Assembly: GCF_937920985.1 (NCBI RefSeq)
Contig: NZ_CALDXR010000032.1
Coordinates: 17,616 to 81,615, forward strand
Source: an uncultured Phascolarctobacterium sp.
GTDB lineage: Bacteria > Bacillota > Negativicutes > Acidaminococcales > Acidaminococcaceae
DNA length: 64,000 nucleotides
Reading direction: 5' to 3'
This document shows, piece after piece, positions 43,380 to 51,513 of this stretch. Position numbers and translations under genes: made by a program. The notes below the pieces were generated by a model that was given only the letters and a program-made list of their open reading frames with translations, was not told the origin of the DNA and searched no databases. The number at the start of each line of letters is the position of its first letter. Position 1 is the stretch's first letter.

Positions 43380-44318
43380 TTAGGCGAACAGGCCCTGCTG
43401 TCTCTCCAGACAGGATTGCATTTTACGCTCAGTAATTCTGTCCTCCTCACCTACTTCGCCCAATAGCAACGCCGAACCGGGATGATGCTGCTGCCTGTTT
43501 TTCTGCACCATCGCATTATTGAAGTTGGCATAGCAGTAGCGGCAGCCGTTGCGACAGGTATTGTAGGCACCGATATCGACGCTTGCCACGCAACCGCATT
43601 CTTGGCGCTGGTTCTTGTCCTTGCCCACCTTCAGCGGACAGCCTAGCAGCTTTTCAAACAGGCCGCCGTCGATGCAGTGCGCATGCTTAATGCCGTACTT
43701 ATCCAGCTCAATGCCCTCAGCGCAGGTCGCCAGCTCCAAGCCGTAGCTGTGCGCAATTTCTGCCAGCTCCTTCGCCATAGCGTCCATTTTTTCCAGGCTC
43801 CACGGCTGCACTGCCAGCCCTTGCATGTTGCGTTCGGTTTTGGCGTACATATCCAAAAAACTGATGGTGCACTGCTTCGTATACGGCGCCAGCTGCTTGG
43901 CCAGCTCCGCAAAGCGCTGCACATGATAATTAAAGGTATATTTATTGTTGAGCAAAATCGGATCATAGCGCCAGATAACGCGCTCCGGCCCCAGCATGTC
44001 GCTCAGACGCTGAAAGCCTGGCACAATGAACTTATCCTTCGGAGGCACGCCTGCCTCCACATCCTGCTCATATCCGTTGAGCGTAAACTGAAAGTAATAC
44101 ATGTAATCCTTAAGCAGCGGCAGCTTATCCAGCATCGGCAGCGGGTTCTTCGTCCAGAAGACAATGCCGTCCACCACCTCCGGATTGAGACTGATGCGGC
44201 TCACCTGATGCGCGTTCATCGGATTGCGCGCCAGCACATAGCCTTCTTTGATGCGCTGCATAAACCAGTCTGAATAATATGTCGGTATATCGGTTCTTCT
44301 GCTTGCACTTATAATCAT
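43380..44318 (-). CDS. DUF1848 family protein (cysteine-rich, radical-SAM-like)
   Basis: 312-aa protein. The opening MIISASRRTDIPTYYSDWF and NPMNAHQVSRISL, FWTKNP and the IWRYDPILLNNKYT block are the DUF1848 signature; the C-terminal CGCVASVDIGAYNTCRNGC followed by RYCYANF supplies a cysteine cluster suggesting an Fe-S centre. The N-terminal half resembles a barrel of the SPL/radical SAM kind, but no classic CxxxCxxC is at the usual place. Function unknown. Possible AGGTGG ribosome site. Stands alone. Confidence 0.88.
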   Translation of the reverse strand: MIISASRRTDIPTYYSDWFMQRIKEGYVLARNPMNAHQVSRISLNPEVVDGIVFWTKNPLPMLDKLPLLKDYMYYFQFTLNGYEQDVEAGVPPKDKFIVPGFQRLSDMLGPERVIWRYDPILLNNKYTFNYHVQRFAELAKQLAPYTKQCTISFLDMYAKTERNMQGLAVQPWSLEKMDAMAKELAEIAHSYGLELATCAEGIELDKYGIKHAHCIDGGLFEKLLGCPLKVGKDKNQRQECGCVASVDIGAYNTCRNGCRYCYANFNNAMVQKNRQQHHPGSALLLGEVGEEDRITERKMQSCLERQQGLFA

Positions 44319-44484
44319 CGGCGTTAGGCCACCTTTCTGAATGTAAAGATTTGGTATCTCATATATTTAGTCTTCAGCATTGGCTGATTGCGGTTTTCTG
44401 CGCACAAATCGCACGGGCTGTACCCTTTAGTATAATTTTCGCACATATCATTTCTCCAGACCTCAGGTCGTTTAATTTATGCAC

Positions 44485-46140
44485 TTATTCTTGCAATTTC
44501 TCCAACACAAGATTGCTGACAATCTCTTTAAAATAGTTAAGGTTATTACTGCCGATATAAATAACCTTGCCCTTGTTTTCCTCCCTGCCGTTGTTGACAT
44601 TGTTCTTCATTCTATAGTACAGCGTATGGGAACAATGCAGTGTATTAAACAGAACAACATCGGCATTTCTTGTTATATTAATATCATAGTTGACATTCTC
44701 GGAATCAATATAATTGAAATACGGATAAAGCTCCTTAAGCCTGTTTTGCCATACCTGATGACCACCCATAATCAATATATTAAGGCTTTTAAGCTTGCCC
44801 TGAACATAGCTGTTGGGAACAATAGAAGTCTCCTCAACTACTTCCTCCTCAGGACAATCCAACTCATCTACCCTGTCCTCCAGGGTTTTGTTAAGCTGCT
44901 GCATAAGCTGGTTGTCCTTCAAAAAGTCTTCTACCAGCTGCTTTTGCTCCTCCAACTGCGCCTTCAATTCGGCAATCTCCTTTTCAGAAGTATACTGCAG
45001 ACGTTTGTAATCAGCCTGCAGCTTTTTCATCTGAGCTTCTTTTTCATCTATAATACTGTTCAAGGGAGCGGCCTGTGCCTTAAGCCTGCTTACTTCCTCC
45101 ATATGCTCAGTTGCTTTTTGCTTGACCTTAAGCTTTTGCTTCAAAAATTTTTCGGCATATAATTTTCCCTGCCCCAATATCGGCCACACAGCGCAGCACA
45201 AATAAATCATCAGTTCCTTAAGCCTTTCATTATCCTTAAACTCTGGATAACGGTTCAGCACTGCAAATATTTTCTGCAGACGTTCCTGATCTAAATCAGA
45301 TACACTTTTATTAAGATTAAAAGCAGTATAATCAAGCTCCATCACCGCCAGCAGCTGATAAATCATCGCTATATGTTCTAGTGCCTCATCGTTAAGCAGT
45401 GCCAAGTCTGCCAAGCTCTTCGCTCTTTTATGCTTTTTCAACCAGTTTTTGGCCTCTCGTCTGGTCTGCAGAAACTCATCATCTGTTATCTTATGCAAAC
45501 AAGTTGCTTTCAAACCGGATAAATTCAAAAAGCTGTCTACAGCAGCTTTTTCTAGTTTATGGTTATTAACTGCTGCCTGCATATACAAAAACGCCAGCAT
45601 TGCCTTAAGTTTTCCTTTGCTATCATCAAGCTTGTCGATAATTTCTGTTTTATAGCCTGCATAGCATTGGTAACCCTGCTTTTTGCTAGCTTTAATATAA
45701 TCAGCCGCAGCTTTAAACTGCTTCTTCAGTAAGTTGACCAATGGTGTTTTTTCTATACTATCAAAAGAGCTGATTAACGCAGCAATAAATGCCTGCTCCG
45801 GCACCATGCCTAACGCAGCATCAGTTATAGGAATTACAAATTTAAAGCCTTTTCCTTTTTCTAGCTGCTGCTTACTTAAGAGCTCCTCTATTTCTTCAGA
45901 ATTCTTGGCGTCATCTATCAAGCAGCAAAGACACAGGTGCTCAAGTGTCTTTGCCGGAAAAATTTCAGCAAGCTCCTCCGCTGTATAAAATTCTTTATCA
46001 GCTACAGTCTCCGTAAAGCTGTTCTGCTGATTACGAGCAGCAAAAACTTCATTAGTATTAACGATATAATCAATTTCCGAAACAGGTGCGATTGTTTCGA
46101 GATTAAACTTCTTCAAGTATGCTTCTTTAGATACAACCAT
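44485..46140 (-). CDS. Coiled-coil protein with C-terminal DUF2325 domain
   Basis: 551 aa. Residues about 1-330 are helical without a recognised family; 335-430 form a heptad-like coiled coil (KLKVKQKATEHMEEVSRLKA, then SEKEIAELKAQLEEQKQLVE); 455-545 match DUF2325 (SLNILIMGGHQVWQNRLKEL, DSENVNYDINITRNADVVLF, LHCSHTLYYRMKN), a small Rossmann-like domain of unknown function. It lies beside the type III CRISPR island but is separated by a palindrome-rich gap; a link is possible, not shown. Good AGAGGAG ribosome site. Confidence 0.8.
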   Translation of the reverse strand: MVVSKEAYLKKFNLETIAPVSEIDYIVNTNEVFAARNQQNSFTETVADKEFYTAEELAEIFPAKTLEHLCLCCLIDDAKNSEEIEELLSKQQLEKGKGFKFVIPITDAALGMVPEQAFIAALISSFDSIEKTPLVNLLKKQFKAAADYIKASKKQGYQCYAGYKTEIIDKLDDSKGKLKAMLAFLYMQAAVNNHKLEKAAVDSFLNLSGLKATCLHKITDDEFLQTRREAKNWLKKHKRAKSLADLALLNDEALEHIAMIYQLLAVMELDYTAFNLNKSVSDLDQERLQKIFAVLNRYPEFKDNERLKELMIYLCCAVWPILGQGKLYAEKFLKQKLKVKQKATEHMEEVSRLKAQAAPLNSIIDEKEAQMKKLQADYKRLQYTSEKEIAELKAQLEEQKQLVEDFLKDNQLMQQLNKTLEDRVDELDCPEEEVVEETSIVPNSYVQGKLKSLNILIMGGHQVWQNRLKELYPYFNYIDSENVNYDINITRNADVVLFNTLHCSHTLYYRMKNNVNNGREENKGKVIYIGSNNLNYFKEIVSNLVLEKLQE

Positions 46141-46277
46141 AGTTTTTCACTCCTCTTTGCAATATAAATAATAAACTTTATATATATTGCAATTATAACA
46201 TTTTACTGCAGCAATTACCAGCAAAGCCAAAAGCCTGCTATGCCACATTAACGCAGCATTGCAGGCGTAATTTGCTA

Positions 46278-46592
46278 CTAAAACAAGTTTTGCATCGCAA
46301 ATGATTCAAATCTTTCGACGCTTGCATCAGAATATCTTTTATTAAGATTTAATTCACGGCAAAGCTTACCGTAGTACTCAGGAGAAATGCCTCCCGGATA
46401 TGTCCAGCGGTCGCCATATCTTTTCATATGCAGATCACCGGCAATGTGTTTGTACTTGTTGCCAAGCTTGTTGTCCATGATATATTTTGTTACCTAACGA
46501 CTTTCGCTAAAGCCAAACTTTCTGCATTCCTTCACCAAAGACCAAAATTCTTGTACCTCTTCACGAGTTGCATTGTTTCTGAAAATTGCCAT
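46278..46592 (-). pseudogene. Small protein gene with an in-frame TAG
   Basis: From ATG 46592 (GGAAG upstream) the reading is MAIFRNNATREEVQEFWSLV and on to FGFSESR, then TAG, and continues in the same frame VTKYIMDNKLGNKYKHIAGD through WTYPGGISPEYYGKLCRELN to the stop at 46278. Without the amber codon the protein would be 104 aa. The second part alone has a possible start at 46478 (66 aa) but no ribosome site. Most simply a nonsense-mutated gene (for example from TGG or CAG); readthrough cannot be excluded. Family not recognised. Confidence 0.55.
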
Positions 46593-46734
46593 GTTATCTA
46601 CTTCCTTTCGCATTTTCATTTTTCTTGTGTTCTTAACTGTTAATATAATTATAATCTGTCAGATTAAAACTGACATGGCAAAAAAGGTGCGCAACGACAT
46701 TCATCTGCTTTGTTTCCACTCTTCACTATAAAAA

Positions 46735-46905
46735 CTGCAAGAACGGCTTCCCTCGGGGGAGCTGGCGCCCAACAGGGCGACTGAGAGGGGACTGCTGTTT
46801 CTACTCTGACGAATAGCTTTATATGGGTCATCACCCCTCTCCGCCTCGACAAGCTCAGCACCTCTCCCCAAGGAAAGGCTCTCTTAACGCTTTTGTTTTG
46901 CATTA
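46735..46905. repeat. Interspersed GC-rich intergenic repeat
   Basis: A block with GGGGGAGCTGGCGCCC, GACTGAGAGGGGA, CACCCCTCTCCGCCTC and CACCTCTCCCCAAGG, all inverted or direct variants of a CTCCCC/GGGGAG theme. It resembles the interspersed extragenic elements found many times in gut Firmicute genomes. The open frame through it (46664-46945) is not a gene. Together with the element at 46921-46988 it fills the 420-bp gap. Confidence 0.5.
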
Positions 46906-46920
46906 AGACCTTAACTGTAC

Positions 46921-46988
46921 GATTACCGCTTTCGGTATACAACAAAGACCTGAAACCCGGATTTCACTCCGAGCTTCAAGTCTTTTGT
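46921..46988. repeat. Hairpin element flanking the type III island, left copy
   Basis: GATTACCGCTTTCGGTATAC, short A-rich run, then AAAGACCTGAA paired imperfectly with CTTCAAGTCTTTT. The same arrangement in the same orientation recurs at 62074-62140, on the other side of the CRISPR island. On the minus strand it may also act as terminator for 47019-47552. Confidence 0.6.
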
Positions 46989-47018
46989 ATTATAGAGCTT
47001 TTTTCTTCTATTCAAAGC

Positions 47019-47552
47019 TTAACAATTATCCCAGTCATCTGGATTTATGTCATCGATTGAATCTTTCAGCTCCTCCATATCATATCTTTCCGCATAATCG
47101 TTAATAATCAGGTCAACATATTCAGGCTGCACATCTCCATGCTTGTCGAAATACGCTGCCTTAACAGGATTGTAAATAGCCTTTTTTACCATATCCATAT
47201 CAATCTCGCAGAACAGAAAACTGCGGCGCGCCTGCAACTCCAAAATCTGCAGATAATCTTCCATGCTACCCATCTCTTCACTAGCTATATGATTAGCATA
47301 AGCTTGCGCCTTGCTTGCCGACAGCTTCGCAGGATCCTGCAGTTCTTCTTTGATTACCGCTTCTCTATCAGGCAGCTGCCATACTTCAGTGTGGATTTCT
47401 TCCTTGTCTTCAGCTGCCTTTTTTGCAAATGCCTTATCCATCTCTGACTCAAACTCCTCCATTGAATAGCATTCTACACACATTTCTTCCAAAGCTTTAT
47501 TGAAACCCTCTTCCAGCTTTTGGTTCATCTTTTCTTGAAAATCAATAGTCAT
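47019..47552 (-). CDS. Hypothetical acidic protein of the type III island
   Basis: 177 aa, strongly acidic, mainly helical (DFQEKMNQKLEEGFNKALEE; YNPVKAAYFDKHGDVQPEYV), ending DDINPDDWDNC. No recognised family, no signal or membrane segment. Start at ATG 47552 has GGGAG at 9 bp; the open frame runs 53 codons further upstream but those residues are not protein-like and cover the promoter. A CGCAGATATATGTG element about 130 bp upstream matches motifs before cas10 and before the 61243 gene, which suggests shared control with the CRISPR island. Function unknown. Confidence 0.7.
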   Translation of the reverse strand: MTIDFQEKMNQKLEEGFNKALEEMCVECYSMEEFESEMDKAFAKKAAEDKEEIHTEVWQLPDREAVIKEELQDPAKLSASKAQAYANHIASEEMGSMEDYLQILELQARRSFLFCEIDMDMVKKAIYNPVKAAYFDKHGDVQPEYVDLIINDYAERYDMEELKDSIDDINPDDWDNC

Positions 47553-47680
47553 AAATATCAGCTCCCTTTCTTCTTTTAACTCTTGCAATCTACATTTAAA
47601 ATTATAACCTGCCAGCTTACATAGGACATGGAAAAAAAGGTGCGCTATACCTTTCGGCAGATGATTCCTGCAACACATAT

Positions 47681-47698
47681 ATCTGCGATATAAAACCA
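47681..47698 (-). promoter_or_regulatory. Shared island motif, copy 4 (ATCGCAGATATATGTG)
   Basis: Minus-strand copy upstream of the 47552 gene; shares CGCAGATnTATA with the copies at 59405, 59499 and 61652. Confidence 0.5.
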
Positions 47699-47727
47699 AA
47701 AACAGCACCAAACAAAAAAGCTGGGCT

Positions 47728-47781
47728 CAAAAAAAAGCAGCAGTCCTGCAGAAGCACTTCACGCCTCTGCCGGGCTGCTGT
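47728..47781 (-). terminator. Terminator after CARF-HEPN gene
   Basis: CAGCAG..GCAGAGGC ... GCTTCTGC..CTGCTG imperfect stem followed by CTTTTTTTT on the minus strand, 48 bp downstream of the nuclease gene. Confidence 0.7.
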
Positions 47782-47828
47782 TGTCATTTTCAATTATAAA
47801 ACGGCTGCGCTCTCTTTACTGCGCATGC

Positions 47829-49634
47829 TCACGACTTTACTTCCTGCTTGCTTTTTAAGTAAGCAGCTTGCTCGCGCAATTCACAGATACCGCTCAGGAT
47901 TTTTTCTTCAATCTCCCTAGGAGAATCACCTTTTTCGTGACGAGCATGGTTACTGCTGTTGCGCGCCATACGGATAATAGTATATCTGTTGATAATATCT
48001 ACCAGCGCTGCATCATCGCACAAATTGCTTGTAATCTTACCATCCTGCATGCCACACTGCAGTAGATAACCGCGTGAAAGCTGTTTATATGGTAATTTAT
48101 CAATATTAAAGAGCCTATATAAATGCTCCTCCTTGCTATTGTTAAGCAGTTGATTAAAAAAATACTTAAGTTTTTTATTGTTAGGAATATGCTGCATCAG
48201 GTCAACATTTCTCCATGCGTCCTCCTCTTTATCAATAGTAAGGTATCTTTTCAACAATCCTGCCAGGCCATCATTATTGCCTATTATATCCTGATATGCT
48301 ATCTTTCCCGCTATAATCTGCTTAATTTCGCTCAATGCCTTCTTAAAATCTTCTTTATCAAAGGTGATAAAGTAATTTTGGGCATCGATATACTTTTGCA
48401 AATCCTCCAGCTGTTGCTCTACCTCCGCATCATCTGCAGTTTTATATTGCTTCAGAAGAGTAAGAGGCCGCTTCAACGCGCGCTTAAAAAACACCTGTAT
48501 CTGATTTCGTTTATCTACATCCCTGCCCCAATTACATAAAAGATAATTGGCAGCAGAAATCTCCTCGTTCTTAACCTTTTTGTTTATTTCCTTGGCAGTT
48601 TCTGCATCCAGAGTATAAAAGCCCTGTTTGGCAATAAATTCCGGAACACGTTCAGTATAAAGCGTCATTGCCTGCTGTAAATGTCCCTGCTTGACGCACC
48701 AGGTTATAATATCCAAGTCGTCATGGGCAGACAATACAGTTTTGTACGATTCCTCAATTGTAGGCAAAAGCGTTGCAAAAAGCTTGTCATTGGCATCGTA
48801 ATTCTGAGGCGCCAGATTAGTAAACGCCTGAATTTTTTTGGCCAATAAAGCACAGGCATCCTGCAGCTCCCCATAACGGCACAGCTTTATGCTTTGGGCA
48901 AAATATCCCATAGCGTTCACCAGCTCATACAGTTCGCGGCTCAGATTGCATTCGTCTGTATAAGGCTTTTGCTCAAAAACATCAATGTTATAATAATCAG
49001 CCAGTTTTTCAACACTGCCATATTTGGCAAATTCCGTCGCACCTGCAACCAGGTCAAAAAAGCGATATACATCCTGCGAATCTTCTACAAAATTAGAGCT
49101 CCTGTTAGGCTCCCAGTTGGAATACAAAATTCTGCCCATCTGCAGGCCGCTAAAGTTCAGCAGGCGCATAACTCCCAGCATCATCATGCTGGCATTACGC
49201 ATACCGCCAGTCATATCTGCATGAATAGTTATGGGACAGTCAGCACCTTGTTCCTTTTGAATTTTTTCGGCCTCAGCCAGAATGCTTTTACCCATCTCAC
49301 CGATGTCAGGCAGCGCCGCATTCATAGAATTGCTTTCATCATAATCAACAGTGATGATATTTTCTGCAGGCACGAACTCTTTAATTCTCCTCTTGAAAAA
49401 ATCCACTGTTGTCATATCGGCTTTTTTTAACAGCTTTTTGGTAGCCTGCGAGGAGAAAAGAAATATTTTGTCTATCTTCTGTGAGCGCTTCTGCAAATAC
49501 GCAGCAAGCTCCCGCACTGCCGATTCATTACTGTGCTCGGTCATAACATCTGCATCATTTATTCGATAACAGCTTGGATCTTTGCTGTTATAACTCAAAA
49601 AAAGTAATAAAAAATTCGTTTCTAAGGTGTTCAT
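47829..49634 (-). CDS. CARF-HEPN ribonuclease (Csx1/Csm6-like, TM1812-type CARF)
   Basis: 601-aa type III accessory nuclease. The N-terminal CARF (about 1-250) has FLFSSQATKKLL and the ring-nucleotide-binding signature HADMTGGMRNASMMMLGVMR (residues 139-158). The C-terminal HEPN ends in RNSSNH (R558-H563, the Rx4H ribonuclease motif), within IRMARNSSNHARHEK. The middle is helical. Such proteins are switched on by cyclic oligoadenylate made by Cas10 and degrade RNA. It follows the ADP-ribosylglycohydrolase gene by 38 bp. ATG 49634 has AAGGAGG. Confidence 0.88.
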   Translation of the reverse strand: MNTLETNFLLLFLSYNSKDPSCYRINDADVMTEHSNESAVRELAAYLQKRSQKIDKIFLFSSQATKKLLKKADMTTVDFFKRRIKEFVPAENIITVDYDESNSMNAALPDIGEMGKSILAEAEKIQKEQGADCPITIHADMTGGMRNASMMMLGVMRLLNFSGLQMGRILYSNWEPNRSSNFVEDSQDVYRFFDLVAGATEFAKYGSVEKLADYYNIDVFEQKPYTDECNLSRELYELVNAMGYFAQSIKLCRYGELQDACALLAKKIQAFTNLAPQNYDANDKLFATLLPTIEESYKTVLSAHDDLDIITWCVKQGHLQQAMTLYTERVPEFIAKQGFYTLDAETAKEINKKVKNEEISAANYLLCNWGRDVDKRNQIQVFFKRALKRPLTLLKQYKTADDAEVEQQLEDLQKYIDAQNYFITFDKEDFKKALSEIKQIIAGKIAYQDIIGNNDGLAGLLKRYLTIDKEEDAWRNVDLMQHIPNNKKLKYFFNQLLNNSKEEHLYRLFNIDKLPYKQLSRGYLLQCGMQDGKITSNLCDDAALVDIINRYTIIRMARNSSNHARHEKGDSPREIEEKILSGICELREQAAYLKSKQEVKS

Positions 49635-49672
49635 CGGTAACCTCCTTATTGCTTTAGGATTTTCTTCAATTG

Positions 49673-50530
49673 TTAAAACACCGGCATTTGCTCACGAGGG
49701 AAAAAGGTACGCAAATAATAATTCTTTTCAAACATCTGCGCATTGTAGGTCAACAGGCCATTAGTGCTATGGCATCTGTCCGCCTCCCACAAATATTCAT
49801 AAGCCTTTTGACGGAAGATTGGCGGCAAGCCAAAATATGCTTCTGCTACCGCACCGGTAATTGCAGCAAGTGTATCGCTGTCACCGCCTATAGAAATAGC
49901 ATTACGGATAGCATCCTCAAAATCAGATGCCTCCAAAAAGGCCTCCAAAGCTTGCGGCACAGTGCCCTGGCACGATCCATCAAAGCTGTAGCTATCGCGA
50001 ATTTCATCTATAGTAAAATCCAGCTTGTAATAATTTGCTTCGAGATGCTTCTTTATTTCTTCCTTGCTTGCGCCGCTGCGAGCTAAGAAAACGGCAACCG
50101 CAGTCGCCTCTGCTCCCTTCAGTCCCTCCGGATGATTATGGGTAACGCAGGTAACATCATTGCTCAATGCCTTTACCTCCGCCAAATCGTTGCCCACCCA
50201 ACCGCAGGCACTGACGCGCATTGCGGAACCATTGCCAAAGCTGCCGTAGGCATGCATGTTTACATCAAACAGCCATTTACGAAAGCGTCCGCCATAGCCT
50301 GCATGAGGAAAGGTATTGCCAAATTTACGCATATAATAAATAGTACTGCTCTGCAGCTGATTGCGCAGCCTGCTGCTGTCGCAATTCATCAGCGCCGCCG
50401 CCACCGCCAGCGTCATTACGCTGTCATCGGTAATGTGATCAGCAGCAGTAAACAAATCAAAATCCTTGCTTTTAAGATTATTCCATTCAAATCTTGAACC
50501 GACGATATCCCCGACAATTGCACCTAACAT
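49673..50530 (-). CDS. ADP-ribosylglycohydrolase family protein
   Basis: 285-aa DraG-like hydrolase, which removes ADP-ribose from proteins, nucleic acids or metabolites using two Mg2+. Metal ligands are visible: GDIVGSRFEW, ITDDSVMTLAVAAAL (the TDD motif) and SIGGDSDTLAAITGAVAEAY (GGD.DT motif). ATG 50530 has AGGAGG at 9 bp; the ATG two codons earlier is too near it. It is the first gene of a short operon with the CARF-HEPN nuclease, between a Cas6 terminator and that nuclease, so its ADP-ribose-removing role may belong to the immune system. Confidence 0.9.
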   Translation of the reverse strand: MLGAIVGDIVGSRFEWNNLKSKDFDLFTAADHITDDSVMTLAVAAALMNCDSSRLRNQLQSSTIYYMRKFGNTFPHAGYGGRFRKWLFDVNMHAYGSFGNGSAMRVSACGWVGNDLAEVKALSNDVTCVTHNHPEGLKGAEATAVAVFLARSGASKEEIKKHLEANYYKLDFTIDEIRDSYSFDGSCQGTVPQALEAFLEASDFEDAIRNAISIGGDSDTLAAITGAVAEAYFGLPPIFRQKAYEYLWEADRCHSTNGLLTYNAQMFEKNYYLRTFFPREQMPVF

Positions 50531-50608
50531 ATTCATCCGCCTCCTGACGATAGATAGCTATAAAACAAGCTCCTGTCATATTATTTATATATAAACAACT
50601 TATCTTTA

Positions 50609-50637
50609 ATTATATCACACAGGCTAATCTTTGTCTG
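50609..50637 (-). promoter_or_regulatory. Promoter of the glycohydrolase-CARF-HEPN unit
   Basis: CAGACA, 17-nt spacer, TATAAT (50614-50609) on the minus strand. Lacks the GCAGAT island motif. Confidence 0.45.
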
Positions 50638-50664
50638 TTTAAACAATATTTTACCGAAAGAAAA

Positions 50665-50697
50665 TGGCACCTGCATTAATCTGCAAGTGCCTTTTCA
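50665..50697 (-). terminator. Terminator after cas6
   Basis: GGCACTTGCA ... TGCAGGTGCC followed by ATTTTC on the minus strand, just after the cas6 stop; ends the type III effector operon. Confidence 0.75.
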
Positions 50698-50703
50698 GCA
50701 TAT

Positions 50704-51513
50704 TTAATCGTATCTTACTTTAACCTGTCCAAGGCCCTGTCCCGTAAGGCGTCCTACACCTGCAAAGACTGCGAACTCGCCCAGGCTGATGAACATCGCT
50801 CTGAATTCCGTCGGCAGCAGCGTCAGCTTATAGGTAAAGCTGCCCACAAAGCCTGTTACGCCATGCTGCGGCGAAACATTTACCCTTTTGCTGTTGCCCT
50901 GCCAGCGCTCCGGCAGCAAATAAGCAGCAGCAATTTCTTTAACCTTGTCCACGGCAAAATGCTCTTCACCACTAATTTTGTTCCAGCGTTCTGCCAAGGA
51001 GCCGAAAACAAGCTCCGGCTTCGGCCAGGGGTAATCATGATCAAAGTAGCGGAAGGTAGTCGGCGATAAGAAATCCATGGTCAGCTGCGAAACAGGCGGC
51101 AGCTCTGCGCATTGGCTTTCCAGATATTCCGTAGTCGTCAGGCCTGCCTGCGAATGCTCTCTTTGCGTGCGGTACACATCCTTAACTACAAAGGCAATAC
51201 TGCCCACCTGCAAGCGCAGTCCCGGCTGCAAAAGCTGTAAAACAGCTTTTGTGCTGTCGCCCATCAGGCAGATGCGCCATTTTGCCTGCGTGCCCGCTTG
51301 CAGCTGAAAGGCCATTTTTTGCGCAGACTGCTGCAGCTGCAAATGTCCTAAGGAAAAGCATTTATTGGCAGCATCGTGCATTCTCGCGCTCAGCTCAGCA
51401 TCCAGCGAGCGGATGCTGTTAAGAAAGGCCGCATGCAGCAGACGCCCGTGACTCACGGGCAGTCTGCCTGCATTTTGCGCCTGTAATTCAAGAACTACTG
51501 CAGCAAGAATCAT
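50704..51513 (-). CDS. cas6: CRISPR-associated endoribonuclease Cas6
   Basis: 269-aa crRNA-processing RAMP ribonuclease. The opening VLELQAQNAGRLPVSHGRLL, with His at residues 22 and 26 as candidate catalytic positions, the SPTTFRYFDHDYPWPKPELV block, and the C-terminal glycine-rich loop VFAGVGRLTGQGLGQVKV are those of the Cas6 (PF10040-like) family. Last gene of the type III operon, start overlapping the TIGR03986 gene stop as ATGA. No matching CRISPR array exists in this window, so its repeats lie elsewhere. Confidence 0.85.
   Translation of the reverse strand: MILAAVVLELQAQNAGRLPVSHGRLLHAAFLNSIRSLDAELSARMHDAANKCFSLGHLQLQQSAQKMAFQLQAGTQAKWRICLMGDSTKAVLQLLQPGLRLQVGSIAFVVKDVYRTQREHSQAGLTTTEYLESQCAELPPVSQLTMDFLSPTTFRYFDHDYPWPKPELVFGSLAERWNKISGEEHFAVDKVKEIAAAYLLPERWQGNSKRVNVSPQHGVTGFVGSFTYKLTLLPTEFRAMFISLGEFAVFAGVGRLTGQGLGQVKVRYD

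Noticed and set aside
46664..46945. 93-codon frame on the minus strand
   Set aside because: It lies within a GC-rich interspersed repeat, reads PSQSPCWAPAPPREAV-like repeat translation and has no ribosome site.
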